From NCBI RefSeq assembly GCF_002135415.1, contig NZ_NEGJ01000009.1:62001-126000 (forward strand): a DNA stretch of 64,000 bases. The letters run 5' to 3'. Shown piece after piece: positions 17,223 to 27,784 of the stretch. The stretch's first letter is position 1. Each line of letters begins with the position of its first letter. The notes under the pieces are model-generated. The model did no database searches, was not told where the DNA came from, and saw only the letters and a list, made by a program, of their open reading frames with translations. Made by a program: the position numbers and the translations under genes. Origin of the DNA: Acinetobacter sp. ANC 3832 (GTDB taxonomy: Bacteria; Pseudomonadota; Gammaproteobacteria; Pseudomonadales; Moraxellaceae).

Positions 17223-19421
17223 TTAGAAATTATATCTCAAAGTCAAAGTTGCATTACGAGGTGCCGCATAGTTCATACTATTTGCTCCAATTCCATCAAA
17301 ATATTCTTTATCAAATAAATTATCGACATTTAACTGAACACCAAAATTTTGATCAATTTTATATCCTAACATTAAACTTGCAAGCCAAAGATCATCTTGC
17401 TCAATACGATTCAGCCCCGTACCTGAATAAGTTTTACTACGATAGTTTAAACCGACACCTGCATTCAATTGATCATTCATTTTGTACTTAACAAATAGGT
17501 TCGACGTTGTTCGAGAACTTGTTGTTGCTACCTTTTCACCTTTTGCATCTTTGGCTTCAAAATTGGCTACACCGAAGTTAATACCCCAATTATCATTAAT
17601 TTCACCATCTGCTTCGAATTCAAAACCTTTACTTACAACACCATCAATTGCTTTATAAGCCTGTTCCGTTGTCATGTTTCCATTCACATGAACATAACTA
17701 TCTGTGATTAATTCAGCAAAATTAGTTTGCTCAATTCTAAATACAGATAATGCCGTATTTAGATGACCACCAAAAAACTCACTTTTAATCCCAGTTTCAT
17801 AATTTTTTCCTTCCATCGGATCTAAATAATCACCTTGCTCATTACGACGGCTTTGTGGTTTAAAAATACTTGTATGGCTAGCATACCAAGAGTGATCCTT
17901 AGCAAAATCATAAACCACGCCTATATATGGAGTCAGTTCATTGTCAAACTCACGATTCCCAACATGATCAGATGCTTCAAACTCCCATTTAGATAAACGA
18001 GCACCTGCAACGACCTTTAAAGGGTCTAATATCTGAAACTTAGCTGCAATATAAGCAGCATTTTGAGTTGTTTGATTTAATGCAAGTTTTTTAGGATTAG
18101 TAATCGGTGTTAACAACTGAGTATTGATATTAGAAAAATCGAGTTGATTTGGTGTATTTATATTTAAGTCTTTATCTGCACCCTGTATCGTTCCGTAATT
18201 ATTTTTAAGTAATTCTTTTTTATTCCAAGACCCTCCCAATACGATTTCTTGGTCACGTCCAGCTATTGTAAATGGTGCAGAAATATAAACGTCAACATTG
18301 TTCTCATCATTTCGCACATCAGAAGAATAAACTGAAACAGCACCTACACTTTTATTGGTCGCTTTATCAACTTTTCCTGCAACATATAGCAATGCTGTAT
18401 CTGTATCATCTCGACGGTAACTATAAGCAACATTTAATGCAACATCGTTATAAAGCTTTTGCTTAATGGATGCAAATAATGCTGTTGAATCTACATTCCA
18501 ATATGTCCAATCTGAACTTACAGTTAAAGACTTACTAAAATCTGTACGTGTTCCGTCAGTATAAAATGCAGGTAATCCTCCCCAACGGATTCCCTTGCGT
18601 TCTAATTGTTGATAATTTGCAGCCAATGACAAAGTCGTGCTATCTGAAAAATCATAATCAATTGCAGCATAAGCGATATTACGTTCTTTTGAGTAAAAAT
18701 CCATGAATGAATCTTCATTTGAATGTTTAACATAAGCACGCCCCCTTAATGAGCCATCTTCATTCAATGCAGAGGAAATATCAGCTGATGATGAATAACT
18801 ATTCCATGAGCCAGCTGATGCAGTCACATTAGCTGTTAATTCTTTTGCATTTGCATGTTTACGAACTAAATTGAGTCCAACCGCAGGATTTCCTGCTCCT
18901 GTCATCAAACCATTTGCACCTTTTACAACCTCAACACGATCAAAAATACCTAAATCAAGATCTCCTTCAGATAAAGATAACGTCGTGGGTATTCCATCGA
19001 TAAGAAAATAATCAATTTGAAAACCTCGTGCAAAATAACTTTGTCTTTCATCAGTTCGTGATGCTGTAACACCTGTGACGGCATTCATTAAATCTTGAAA
19101 CGATTCAATATTTCGATCATCTAAATATTCGCGGGTATAAACTTTTACTGCTTGAGGTGTTTCGCGTAAAGATAACCCTATTTTCGTTGCTGTATTTGTA
19201 CTTTGGGTTGTATAACTTCCTGATTTTTCAGTAACAGCTTCAGGACGAGAATCAGCAGTCAAAGTGATTACTGGTAATTGCTGACCAGTTGTTTGATCTG
19301 TACCATCCTGATTATTTTCTACTGCATAAGTTAATTGGGTAAACATGGGAATAGATGTAAAAAAAGCAATTTGCATTGCTAAATAAAGTGTATTCTTCTT
19401 AGAAATCAGAAAACTAGACAT
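17223..19421 (-). CDS. TonB-dependent siderophore receptor
   Basis: This 732-residue outer-membrane receptor has a signal peptide (cleaved near TYA, about residue 33), an N-terminal TonB-box region (LPVITLTADS), and a plug domain about 65-175 (LRETPQAVKVYTREYLDDRN, FLIDGIPTTL, VEVVKGANGLMTGAGNPAVG). A 22-strand barrel ends in the C-terminal aromatic (LTLRYNF). The plug motifs are typical of the ferric hydroxamate/pyoverdine (FhuE/FpvA) branch. It would import a ferric siderophore with TonB-ExbB-ExbD energy. No siderophore synthesis genes are nearby, so it may use xenosiderophores. A possible Fur-like site is upstream. Confidence 0.92.
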   Translation of the reverse strand: MSSFLISKKNTLYLAMQIAFFTSIPMFTQLTYAVENNQDGTDQTTGQQLPVITLTADSRPEAVTEKSGSYTTQSTNTATKIGLSLRETPQAVKVYTREYLDDRNIESFQDLMNAVTGVTASRTDERQSYFARGFQIDYFLIDGIPTTLSLSEGDLDLGIFDRVEVVKGANGLMTGAGNPAVGLNLVRKHANAKELTANVTASAGSWNSYSSSADISSALNEDGSLRGRAYVKHSNEDSFMDFYSKERNIAYAAIDYDFSDSTTLSLAANYQQLERKGIRWGGLPAFYTDGTRTDFSKSLTVSSDWTYWNVDSTALFASIKQKLYNDVALNVAYSYRRDDTDTALLYVAGKVDKATNKSVGAVSVYSSDVRNDENNVDVYISAPFTIAGRDQEIVLGGSWNKKELLKNNYGTIQGADKDLNINTPNQLDFSNINTQLLTPITNPKKLALNQTTQNAAYIAAKFQILDPLKVVAGARLSKWEFEASDHVGNREFDNELTPYIGVVYDFAKDHSWYASHTSIFKPQSRRNEQGDYLDPMEGKNYETGIKSEFFGGHLNTALSVFRIEQTNFAELITDSYVHVNGNMTTEQAYKAIDGVVSKGFEFEADGEINDNWGINFGVANFEAKDAKGEKVATTSSRTTSNLFVKYKMNDQLNAGVGLNYRSKTYSGTGLNRIEQDDLWLASLMLGYKIDQNFGVQLNVDNLFDKEYFDGIGANSMNYAAPRNATLTLRYNF

Positions 19422-19490
19422 ATAAAATCAACCAATAAGATAATGAGCTATTACAGAAAATTTCCAAAATGAATTGATATATTCTTTGTA

Positions 19491-19509
19491 TATAATCCTC
19501 ATCATAAGA
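19491..19509 (-). promoter_or_regulatory. Possible Fur box of the siderophore receptor
   Basis: The minus-strand 19-mer TCTTATGATGAGGATTATA matches 12 of 19 positions of the consensus Fur palindrome, 70-88 bases upstream of the receptor start. Iron regulation is expected for this family, but the match is moderate. Confidence 0.35.
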
Positions 19510-19599
19510 AGATTTTTCTTGAAGTATTTTTATTAAATTACACAACTATGTAATTACAATAGTTTCAAAAAAGTGCCCCACACTTAAACTTTAAACATA

Positions 19600-19965
19600 T
19601 CAATTCAGTGGAATAATATCATAATGAAGAACATAGTGATATTGATTATCATTATTAATAACACTCTGTAATTTTAAGCATTCTAGATAGATCTGGATCA
19701 ACTTATTAATCCTTTCAAATTGTTTTTCATCACTATTTTCAAAACCTACCCACATATTAATTTCATCAAAACATCCCACGGCATACTTCAATGAATCGCT
19801 AAGGATAAGAGAGTTTTGAACTTGCTATGAAAACATAGGTCTACCTGAAGACCAAACACCACCACTTTCGGAATGAATAACGCTTTGCTTCCTTCCTTCT
19901 AAAATACCCAAAGCCATAGAAGCGATATAAAATTCAACATTAATATTCTCTATTTCCAGTTTCAT
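19600..19965 (-). pseudogene. Hypothetical gene interrupted by an in-frame TAG
   Basis: Reading from ATG at 19965 gives MKLEIENINVEFYIASMALG and 26 more residues up to GRPMFS. A TAG follows, after which the same frame continues uninterrupted (QVQNSLILSDSLKYAVGCFD...) to a TAA at 19600, for 121 codons in total. Codon usage and hydropathy are continuous across the stop, so one substitution (CAG or similar to TAG) has truncated the gene. The downstream half alone would need a TTG start at 19791. I do not recognise the family. It lies alone between the siderophore receptor and cysN. Confidence 0.65.
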
Positions 19966-20004
19966 TAATATTCAACAATCAAACTCAGAGTTTTTATCAT
20001 AATA

Positions 20005-20029
20005 AAAACCCGCCATTAAGACGGGTTTT
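20005..20029 (-). terminator. Rho-independent terminator of cysN
   Basis: An 8-bp GC-containing stem (AAAACCCG / CGGGTTTT) is followed on the minus strand by TTATT, shortly after the cysN stop. Confidence 0.75.
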
Positions 20030-20047
20030 CTAAATCAATCCAATCTC

Positions 20048-21664
20048 TTAAAGACGAACCAACTCCACAATCTTCTCAGCCAACTCTTCAACAGCATCTT
20101 GCGTAAAGGTCACATCTGTACCTTCAGTCACAGAAGTAATCACCGCAATACCTGTTTCACGAAGCAATGCCACTTGTGCAACATCTAAATCTGCTTTCGC
20201 AATCGCAACAATACCTTGTTGAATCAACAAACTTTCAAGCGCTTGCGCATTTTCCAAAGCTTTTGCAGATACTGTAATCGACGCAGGTTTTTGACCCAAA
20301 CGTGCCGCACGGTCTTCTGCTGTTACAGGGTTGCTATGCGCAGACCACTCAACAGATTCTTCCACCATGCCTGCACCAATCGTCACATTATTTAAACGAT
20401 CAATGAAGATAAATGACCCTGTGAAACGACTGTCTTGATAACGGTCAAATACAACAGGTGCATCAAACTCAACAGTGACATTGGCAATCGCATTCAGATC
20501 AAGATGATCCACTTGCATTTGCTCAAGTGTATTCACATTTGTACGGTAATTAATGGCAGTGACCTTAGCAGGAACAGTTTGCGTACCCACTTTTAAGTTA
20601 TACAACTTACCAATCACAAGCGGTTGATCCGCCATCCATACCACACTTGCTTTGACAGCACGTGAAATGGTTGGTACACCTTGGTCTGCACGAACCAACA
20701 TATTGCCACGAGAAACATCAATTTCATCGTTCAATGTCAGTGTTACCGCTTGACCTGCAAATGCATGCTCAAGGTTGCCATCAAAGGTCACAATTTCTTT
20801 AACCGTTGAAGATTTACCTGATGGTAAAGCAATAATTTTATCGCCGACATTAATTTCACCGAGTGCAACTGTTCCTGCAAAACCACGGAAATCGAGGTTA
20901 GGACGATTCACATATTGCACGGGGAAGCGGAAATCATGTTTCGCTGTATCACGGTTAATCTGTACAGATTCAAGTGAACCCATCAAGGTTTGACCTGTAT
21001 ACCACGGCATATTTTCAGATACATTCACCACGTTATCGCCATTCAATGCAGAGATTGGCGTATAGATGATATTGCTTGGCTTACGGTCACCCAATTGACT
21101 GACGAATTGCGCATATTCAGCTTGAATTTCATTAAAGCGTGCTTCAGAAAATTCAACCAAGTCCATTTTGTTGATCGCAACAATAATGTTCTTAATACCC
21201 AATAAACTTGCAATATAGGTATGACGACGTGTCTGAGTTTGAACACCATAACGTGCATCAATCAAAATAATCGCAAGGTCACAAGTTGATGCACCTGTTG
21301 CCATGTTACGGGTATATTGCTCATGCCCAGGGGTATCGGCAATGATGAACTTACGCTTTTCAGTAGAGAAATAACGATACGCGACATCAATAGTAATACC
21401 CTGTTCACGTTCCGCTTGTAAGCCATCGACAAGAAGCGCTAAGTCAGGTGCATCACCTGTTGTTCCTACTTTTTTCGAATCACGGGTAACCGCTTGTAAT
21501 TGATCTTCATAAATCAATTTTGAATCATAAAGTAAGCGACCGATTAAAGTCGATTTACCATCATCCACATTACCGCAGGTCAGGAAACGTAGAAGGTCTT
21601 TATTTTCATGTTGTTTCAAATAGCCCAAAATATCTTGGCTAATCAGTTCTGATTGATGAGACAT
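20048..21664 (-). CDS. cysN: Sulfate adenylyltransferase subunit 1 (GTPase)
   Basis: This 538-residue translation-factor-type GTPase has P-loop GNVDDGKST (about residues 32-40), [12 protein letters not shown] (G3) and NKMDL (G4), then EF-Tu-like beta-barrel domains. It couples GTP hydrolysis to the CysD-catalysed formation of adenylyl sulfate from ATP and sulfate in assimilatory sulfate reduction. No APS kinase (CysC) domain is fused, in line with the APS-type CysH at 37178. The C-terminal ~60 residues ([20 protein letters not shown]...) extend beyond the E. coli protein (475). It follows cysD on the same strand with an intervening palindromic repeat. Confidence 0.95.
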   Translation of the reverse strand: MSHQSELISQDILGYLKQHENKDLLRFLTCGNVDDGKSTLIGRLLYDSKLIYEDQLQAVTRDSKKVGTTGDAPDLALLVDGLQAEREQGITIDVAYRYFSTEKRKFIIADTPGHEQYTRNMATGASTCDLAIILIDARYGVQTQTRRHTYIASLLGIKNIIVAINKMDLVEFSEARFNEIQAEYAQFVSQLGDRKPSNIIYTPISALNGDNVVNVSENMPWYTGQTLMGSLESVQINRDTAKHDFRFPVQYVNRPNLDFRGFAGTVALGEINVGDKIIALPSGKSSTVKEIVTFDGNLEHAFAGQAVTLTLNDEIDVSRGNMLVRADQGVPTISRAVKASVVWMADQPLVIGKLYNLKVGTQTVPAKVTAINYRTNVNTLEQMQVDHLDLNAIANVTVEFDAPVVFDRYQDSRFTGSFIFIDRLNNVTIGAGMVEESVEWSAHSNPVTAEDRAARLGQKPASITVSAKALENAQALESLLIQQGIVAIAKADLDVAQVALLRETGIAVITSVTEGTDVTFTQDAVEELAEKIVELVRL

Positions 21665-21710
21665 CGCTCAAACTCCACAAATTCTTTAGAAATCGGTATT
21701 TTTTAATCTT

Positions 21711-21812
21711 AAAATCCACCTAAGTCCTCCTTTAACTCAAGGAGGACTTTGCTCCGTTCTTCTCGGAAGCTCCCCTTCTTTCGCAAAAAGGGGTTAGCGG
21801 GAGATTTTTTAG
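21711..21812. repeat. REP-like palindromic element between cysD and cysN
   Basis: The 144-base spacer contains an outer imperfect inverted pair (AAATCCACC ... GGGAGATTT) enclosing two internal hairpins: AAGTCCTCC/GGAGGACTT and CCCCTT/AAGGGG with a short loop. This is the architecture of small interspersed palindromic repeats seen in many gamma-proteobacteria. It may modulate the cysN:cysD ratio in the transcript. Confidence 0.6.
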
Positions 21813-22723
21813 AAATAACCCTCTTGCTTTTTCTTTTCCATCGAGCCAGCTTCATCATGATCAATCATACGACCTTGACGCTCTGAGCTTGTTGCCAAAA
21901 GCATTTCTTGGATAATTTCAGGCAAGGTATCAGCAGTTGATTCAACCGCGCCTGTAAGTGGATAACAACCCAAAGTACGGAAACGTACCGATTTCATTTG
22001 TGGAACTTCACCTTCTTTTAAAGGCATGCGTTCATCATCAACCATAATTAACGTACCGCTACGTTCAACCACAGGACGTTCTGCAGCCAAATATAAAGGC
22101 ACTAATGGAATGCTTTCCAAGTAAATATATTGCCAAATATCAAGCTCAGTCCAGTTTGATAATGGGAATACACGAATACTTTCGCCTTTGTTTACTTTAC
22201 CGTTGTAAAGATTCCAAAGTTCAGGACGTTGGTTTTTCGGGTCCCAACGGTGTTTGGTATCACGGAACGAATAAACACGTTCTTTAGCACGTGATTTTTC
22301 TTCATCACGGCGTGCACCACCAAAAGCAGCATCAAATTTATATTTATCCAGTGCCTGCTTTAAGCCCTGTGTTTTCATAATGTCGGTATATTTAGAACTG
22401 CCGTGATCAAATGGATTGATCCCTGCATCTTTACCTTCTTTATTTTGATGTACGATCAAATCGAAACCATGGGTTTTTGCCATGTTGTCACGGAATTTGA
22501 TCATTTCCTTAAACTTCCAACCTGTATCGACATGCAATAGTGGGAAAGGAAGTTTGGCAGGATAAAACGCTTTCATGGCAAGATGGAGCATCACGGCTGA
22601 ATCTTTACCAATAGAATAAAGCATCACCGGGTTTTCGAACTCGGCAGCGACTTCACGAATAATATGAATACTCTCAGCTTCAAGCTGTTTAAGATGAGTA
22701 AGTCTTTGTTCATTTAATGACAT
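21809..22723 (-). CDS. cysD: Sulfate adenylyltransferase subunit 2
   Basis: This protein belongs to the PP-loop adenylyltransferase group. It begins [20 protein letters not shown], and [17 protein letters not shown] is the ATP-pyrophosphatase loop. [19 protein letters not shown] and [18 protein letters not shown] motifs are typical of CysD. I chose the ATG at 22723; a GTG three codons upstream is possible. The product is 304 residues. With CysN it makes APS from sulfate and ATP. Divergent from the GNAT gene at 22868. Expected to be under CysB control, though no site can be shown. Confidence 0.95.
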   Translation of the reverse strand: MSLNEQRLTHLKQLEAESIHIIREVAAEFENPVMLYSIGKDSAVMLHLAMKAFYPAKLPFPLLHVDTGWKFKEMIKFRDNMAKTHGFDLIVHQNKEGKDAGINPFDHGSSKYTDIMKTQGLKQALDKYKFDAAFGGARRDEEKSRAKERVYSFRDTKHRWDPKNQRPELWNLYNGKVNKGESIRVFPLSNWTELDIWQYIYLESIPLVPLYLAAERPVVERSGTLIMVDDERMPLKEGEVPQMKSVRFRTLGCYPLTGAVESTADTLPEIIQEMLLATSSERQGRMIDHDEAGSMEKKKQEGYF

Positions 22724-22867
22724 TGACAGCACCAGCTCACAAAAACGTGTACTTATTACACATATGAAAATTTATATTCATTATAGTGATTTGTAAGTCT
22801 TTTCTTTTGCTTGTTTTTTTATATTCATATATAAAAACATCATATACCAAACCTATAAGATCAAAAT

Positions 22868-23314
22868 ATGACAACAAGAATTATTGCGTTATCAGACATT
22901 TCATTTGAGCAATGGTGTCCCCTGTGGCAAGGCTACCTGACATTTTACCAATCTACCTTCAGCGATGATCAAACCAAACTTTCATGGGAGCGTATTACTA
23001 ATCCCAAGCAAACAGATATGTTTGGTTTTGCGATTCAAGTGAATAATAAGATTGTTGGCTTTGTTCATTTAATTCCACATATGAGTATGTGGACGTCATT
23101 GCCGTACTGCTACTTGCAAGATTTATATGTGAAAGATTCTTATCGTAATCAAGGTTTAGCACCCCAACTCATTGAACATAGTTATGCTATCTGTAAAGAG
23201 AAATTTGATCGTGTGTATTGGCTTACCCATGAAAGTAACCAAACCGCTCAATTGTTATATGATCGAATTGCCACTCAAACGGGTTTTATTCAATATAAAA
23301 AAATGCTTCATTAA
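22868..23314 (+). CDS. GNAT-family N-acetyltransferase
   Basis: This 148-residue single GNAT domain has the acetyl-CoA motif (YVKDSYRNQGLAPQLIEHSY) near residues 89-108 and the preceding beta-strand pair (FVHLIPH, YCYLQDLYV). The acceptor substrate cannot be predicted. It is divergent from cysD and followed by hairpins at 23466-23492. Confidence 0.85.
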   Translation: MTTRIIALSDISFEQWCPLWQGYLTFYQSTFSDDQTKLSWERITNPKQTDMFGFAIQVNNKIVGFVHLIPHMSMWTSLPYCYLQDLYVKDSYRNQGLAPQLIEHSYAICKEKFDRVYWLTHESNQTAQLLYDRIATQTGFIQYKKMLH

Positions 23315-23465
23315 ATTTTTTATAGCGAAGCTTTTAATTGATTCGCTAAGGAATTAATAAAGACCAGTGAATCGTTAGATCAGATATCTATTTAGGCAAC
23401 GCATACTTTTAAAGTATCAATGAATACTCATAAATTGAAGGTCTATTATTTATTTGTTCATAAAA

Positions 23466-23492
23466 AAAGCTTATCCAAAACAGATAAGCTTT
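23466..23492 (-). terminator. Rho-independent terminator
   Basis: A 10-bp stem, AAAGCTTATC / GATAAGCTTT, with a 7-base loop is followed on the minus strand by TTTT. On the plus strand the U-run is weaker, so it may serve both convergent genes. Confidence 0.65.
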
Positions 23493-23597
23493 ATAAGACA
23501 CAAAAGCACAACCTCAGCTTTTATATTTTATAAGTGTAGGAATAACTTCTTCAACAAGGTCAGTTCAAGAAGTAAATACATCTTAACGAATCAAAAC

Positions 23598-23635
23598 GAG
23601 CAGGCATATACCTGATTTCAGGTATATGCCTGCTC
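23598..23635. terminator. Long perfect hairpin after the Wzi-like gene
   Basis: An almost uninterrupted palindrome with 18-base arms (GAGCAGGCATATACCTGA and its complement) lies 14 bases after the minus-strand stop, followed by GTTTTG. It is likely the main 3' end of that mRNA. Confidence 0.65.
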
Positions 23636-23648
23636 TATAAATCTTCTC

Positions 23649-25121
23649 TTAGAATTTAAACATATTTTTATCAAGTGGTATTTCTACCCCGATAGATGCC
23701 CCTGCATCATTGCCATGCTTATCAGAATCACTCACCCAACCATTAATTTTTAATGGAATAGTCGGTTTAATATAATGCGTCCACGTTAAATCCAAAGCTT
23801 TAATTTTATCTTGCTCAGGGAAAGCTAGATTAATCTGATGATCTGCAAAACGATCAGCCGATTGGTTCACATCTGCAAAAATAACACGACCACCTAAACG
23901 ATTCATTACATCGACACGAATATCACCACCTACAGAAACCATTTGACCATCACCCCCCATGGCATGACCCAACGGGAAACCTTGTTGGTAATAACCATCT
24001 GTATAAATATGATGGTTATATGAAATCGCACTGACATCACCATTGGTACGTGTATCTGCCCATTCTGCATAAATCTGATAAGGCATATTTTTAAAGCTAG
24101 ATGAGTAATCTGCACCAGCTAAATACATTTTTTTTGAAGGCAAGTAGCCTGCTTCATCTTCACCAACATATTGCCCGTACAAGCTGACAGGAACTGCAAG
24201 TAAAGGTTGCAAGTTTAAACGTGCATCAAATCCAGCCAATTGGTTCGATGGATTACCGACACCACTACAAGTTGCATCAGCACATTCATTGTCTTTACCT
24301 GTAAAAGCATTCCAATATGCTTTAAAACTTCCTGGTTGCCCTTCGCCATCAATTTGGAAAGTACGAGAAGCACCCAACTCAAGGTAAGGTAAAGGCTGAG
24401 CAGTTAAACGAATTCCCATCAAACGAGTATCTGGTACAGCAGTATAATCATTCAATTGACCTGCAAATGCTTGATATTGCCAAGGTCCAATCCACGATAA
24501 CCATTTTGTTTCAAATGCTTTCTGTTCAGCGCGCTGAGCCGTAAAACCATATACAGGACGACTCGCATCTCCACGAATTAAGCTACCGTCATGGCCAGGC
24601 CCCCAATAGGTTGGAATTTGACCTGCAACAATCCATTGGTTCCACAATTTTCCCGCAATATAAGAACCTTCTACATTCACATCATGATCACTACGAATAT
24701 GCGGATCTTTTTCTGCGTTTACACGTAATTTAGCATCCCAATTTTCACCACCTGCATTCAATTCAAGTGAACCGACATACTGCGCTTTTTGACTATCCCC
24801 AAATGCTTGCGGAATATTTTTTTGATCAGTTTCTGCAAATAAACCTACTTTTGCAGTTTTACTCTCTACTTTTAATGCAGTTTGGACAGAATCAATCACT
24901 TTCTGTTGGGTATTATTGGAGACTTTCGCAGAAGATAAAGCACGCTGTATTTCATCGCCACTCATCGGCCATGTTGATGTGCTGATCTGAATCACACCCT
25001 GTTGGTTTAACCAATTTAAATCCGTACGAAGATCTTGGTCATTTAAAACCAAACCTTGTGCAAAAACAGGAAGCGATAAGGTTGCTAACATCGCAGCATA
25101 AAGTGACTTTTTAAAAAACAT
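23649..25121 (-). CDS. Capsule-assembly Wzi-family outer-membrane protein
   Basis: This 490-residue protein has a signal peptide (ending PVFA, residue 21) and a region typical of the Cap_assemb_Wzi family: the LRTDLNWLNQQGVIQISTST start, WIVAGQIPTYWGPGHDGSLI, and alternating beta-barrel strands up to the C-terminal Phe (DKNMFKF). Wzi proteins are 18-strand outer-membrane barrels linked to surface polysaccharide attachment. No capsule locus is adjacent, so the role here may be general envelope polysaccharide handling. Monocistronic. Confidence 0.85.
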   Translation of the reverse strand: MFFKKSLYAAMLATLSLPVFAQGLVLNDQDLRTDLNWLNQQGVIQISTSTWPMSGDEIQRALSSAKVSNNTQQKVIDSVQTALKVESKTAKVGLFAETDQKNIPQAFGDSQKAQYVGSLELNAGGENWDAKLRVNAEKDPHIRSDHDVNVEGSYIAGKLWNQWIVAGQIPTYWGPGHDGSLIRGDASRPVYGFTAQRAEQKAFETKWLSWIGPWQYQAFAGQLNDYTAVPDTRLMGIRLTAQPLPYLELGASRTFQIDGEGQPGSFKAYWNAFTGKDNECADATCSGVGNPSNQLAGFDARLNLQPLLAVPVSLYGQYVGEDEAGYLPSKKMYLAGADYSSSFKNMPYQIYAEWADTRTNGDVSAISYNHHIYTDGYYQQGFPLGHAMGGDGQMVSVGGDIRVDVMNRLGGRVIFADVNQSADRFADHQINLAFPEQDKIKALDLTWTHYIKPTIPLKINGWVSDSDKHGNDAGASIGVEIPLDKNMFKF

Positions 25122-25224
25122 ATGCTTTATTTTCTCTCATTTATTCACCACCCCACCTTAAATTTTTTAAGATTTTTTTTCAATGGTGAAACTGTGTTAT
25201 TACAAGTTTAAATCTTAGAAATAA

Positions 25225-25253
25225 AAACAGCCACCTTTGTCGGGTAGCTGTTT
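25225..25253 (-). terminator. Rho-independent terminator of lysS
   Basis: A stem, AAACAGCTACC / GGTGGCTGTTT, with one bulge is followed on the minus strand by TTATTT, 25 bases past the lysS stop. Confidence 0.75.
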
Positions 25254-25277
25254 GATAAATCTATTCAATCATTTAAA

Positions 25278-26807
25278 TTAAACGTCTTTACGGCGCATAT
25301 GTGGAAATAAAATCACATCACGAATACTCGCTGCATCAGCAAAAAGCATGACTAAACGATCAATACCAATACCTTCACCCGCAGTTGGAGGTAAACCATA
25401 TTCTAATGCTTCAACAAACTCTGCATCATAATGCATTGCTTCATCATCACCTGCATCTTTTTCTTCAACTTGCGCTTGGAAGCGTTCAGCTTGGTCAATT
25501 GGGTCATTTAACTCAGAGAAGCCATTCGCCAATTCACGACCACCAATGAAGAATTCAAAACGGTCTGTAATATGTGGATTATCATCATTACGACGTGCTA
25601 ATGGAGAAGTCTCAGCAGGATATTCTGTAATGAATGTTGGTTGACGCAACGTCGTTTCAACAGTTTCTTCAAATACAATCGTTTGCAGGCGACCTAAACC
25701 AAAACCAGGTTTTACTTGTTCTTTTAGTGTTTCTTTAACGAAATTCGCCAAAAAGTCACGATCAGCAACATTCTCTGCTGTAAATTCTGGATTATTTTCC
25801 AAAATTGCATCGAACATTGAAATCTTTTTAAATGGACCTTTAAAGCTATACACTTCACCTTGATAAGGCACATCTGTAGAACCAAGAATATCGATGGCTA
25901 ATTTCTCAAGCATGTTTTCAGTCAAAGCCATTAAGTCTTTGTAATCGGCATAGGCTTGATAGAATTCAATCATGGTGAATTCAGGATTATGACGTGTTGA
26001 AACACCTTCATTACGGAAGTTACGGTTAATTTCGAATACACGTTCAAAACCGCCCACAACCAAACGCTTTAAATAAAGTTCTGGTGCGATACGCAAATAT
26101 AAAGGCATATCCAATGCATTATGATGTGTTTCAAATGGACGCGCAGATGCACCACCTGGAATCACATGCATCATTGGTGTTTCAACTTCCATGAAACGCT
26201 CATTAATCAAATAATTACGAATGCCTGACACTACTTTTGCACGAATTTCAAAAGTTTTACGTGTTTCTTCGTTTACGATTAAATCTAAATAACGTTTACG
26301 GTATTTAACTTCTGTATCGTTCAAACCATGGAATTTATCTGGTAATGGACGAAGTGATTTAGTCAGTAATTCAAAATGTTCAATATGAACATAAAGATCA
26401 CCTTTACCTGAGCGACCAATATAACCTTCAACAGCAATAATATCGCCAAGATCAAGACTTTTGATTGATTCTAAAACATCAGGTGCAAGTTCTTTACGTG
26501 CAACATATAACTGAATACGACCTGTCATATCCTGAATCACGATAAATGAACCACGGTTCAACATCACACGGCCAGCAACTTTGACGTAGACACGTTCACC
26601 CGCTTCAATTTCTTCTTTAGATTGATTTTCAAATTGGTCTTGTAAATCTTGAGCGTAGTGTTCACGTTTAAAGCTATTTGGCCACGGGCTTACACCGGTT
26701 TCCTTCGCCTTTTCTTCTATTTGTTTTAACTTGGCATGACGCTGTGCGATTAAATCGTTTTCGGAAATGGGTTGTTCAGAAGTCGATTGAGCGTTATGTT
26801 GCGTCAT
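25278..26807 (-). CDS. lysS: Lysyl-tRNA synthetase (class II)
   Basis: This protein has an N-terminal OB-fold anticodon-binding domain ([20 protein letters not shown]) and class II motifs 1-3: motif 2 is [15 protein letters not shown], motif 3 is [13 protein letters not shown]. It charges tRNA-Lys with lysine. From the ATG at 26807 it has 509 residues; a longer frame starting at 26843 adds 12 residues with no ribosome site, whereas GAGGCAGAG precedes the chosen ATG. Divergent from a secreted hypothetical protein. Confidence 0.96.
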   Translation of the reverse strand: MTQHNAQSTSEQPISENDLIAQRHAKLKQIEEKAKETGVSPWPNSFKREHYAQDLQDQFENQSKEEIEAGERVYVKVAGRVMLNRGSFIVIQDMTGRIQLYVARKELAPDVLESIKSLDLGDIIAVEGYIGRSGKGDLYVHIEHFELLTKSLRPLPDKFHGLNDTEVKYRKRYLDLIVNEETRKTFEIRAKVVSGIRNYLINERFMEVETPMMHVIPGGASARPFETHHNALDMPLYLRIAPELYLKRLVVGGFERVFEINRNFRNEGVSTRHNPEFTMIEFYQAYADYKDLMALTENMLEKLAIDILGSTDVPYQGEVYSFKGPFKKISMFDAILENNPEFTAENVADRDFLANFVKETLKEQVKPGFGLGRLQTIVFEETVETTLRQPTFITEYPAETSPLARRNDDNPHITDRFEFFIGGRELANGFSELNDPIDQAERFQAQVEEKDAGDDEAMHYDAEFVEALEYGLPPTAGEGIGIDRLVMLFADAASIRDVILFPHMRRKDV

Positions 26808-26907
26808 CTCTGCCTCGATTGTAATAAAAAATGGAAGTTGCATAGCATAGCAGATTTACAACATAATGCGCATGAATACAATTCAAACCCATAAGTAAAA
26901 ACTAAAA

Positions 26908-27669
26908 ATGCTTAAAAAGTATCGGCATGGAATAGCGCGACTCTTCATTCTTACAGTTTTCTATTTAACTGCTCTATCACTATACGCTGAACAAATGAGT
27001 GTGCTTGGTCATACACGTAAAGACTTGCCCATTAAAATAGAAACAAGCAACTTAGATTCAAAGGGATATGTTTGGCAAATTGAAATTACACCGAATCAAA
27101 ACTCTCAACAAATACAGGTTAAATTACTCAATCCAAATTCTGAACTTAGCATTTTGAATAATCGTGCTCTTGCTTTGGCTCGACAATTCACTTTGGCTCA
27201 ATTACCCCAAATTAATCTTGATTCAAAAAATATCACACTCAATCAAGATGAACAGAAAATGCAAAAAACTCATTTTTATTATGGAAAATACACCCTGATC
27301 ATTAAATTTCCAAAAGGCTTCCATTACGCTTCAAAAACCGATTTTTCAAATTTACAACAACAGCTCGAACCTTTTTGCCATTTAGATGAAAGTTCAACAA
27401 CAAATCAAAGTAAATTAAAGCCTAATGCTCAAAGTAATTTACAATTGAATGCACAACTCTTTGTAAATACTGAAGGCTCAATTTATCAAATCAAATATAG
27501 CCCTTTGCCCAATTCAAAAATGATTGAAATACTTAATGCTCAATTCAAAAAAATAAGATTTTATTCTTATAATAAATATGGGACTCCAGCTTCTTTTTCT
27601 GTACTTCAACCCATCATGATTCAATGCAATTCAAAAAATACGAACAACGATTCTAATCCTGTTACTTAA
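26908..27669 (+). CDS. Exported hypothetical protein
   Basis: This 253-residue protein has a signal peptide (RLFILTVFYLTALSLYAEQ, cleavage near residue 28). The rest is polar, Asn/Gln/Lys-rich and probably beta-rich (VWQIEITPNQNSQQIQVKLL). Two segments (residues 90-150 and 180-240) have an alternating pattern slightly like TonB C-terminal or AMIN folds, but I cannot assign a family. Probably periplasmic. Divergent from lysS. Confidence 0.65.
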   Translation: MLKKYRHGIARLFILTVFYLTALSLYAEQMSVLGHTRKDLPIKIETSNLDSKGYVWQIEITPNQNSQQIQVKLLNPNSELSILNNRALALARQFTLAQLPQINLDSKNITLNQDEQKMQKTHFYYGKYTLIIKFPKGFHYASKTDFSNLQQQLEPFCHLDESSTTNQSKLKPNAQSNLQLNAQLFVNTEGSIYQIKYSPLPNSKMIEILNAQFKKIRFYSYNKYGTPASFSVLQPIMIQCNSKNTNNDSNPVT

Positions 27670-27784
27670 GTCTCTAAGACCAAAAGCTAAGTTCGATAAA
27701 ATTCAGAGCTCCGTAGAATGGTGCTATCTGGTTGTTGCGCATGAAATTACTGCAACTCCTTCTATCTTTGTGATTAAAGACAGT

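Larger units (their letters stand above)
23315..23648. other. Intergenic region with two strong hairpins
   Basis: No gene is seen in these 334 bases between a plus-strand acetyltransferase and a minus-strand outer-membrane gene. They contain the terminator-like structures at 23466-23492 and 23598-23635 and otherwise featureless AT-rich sequence. Confidence 0.6.
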
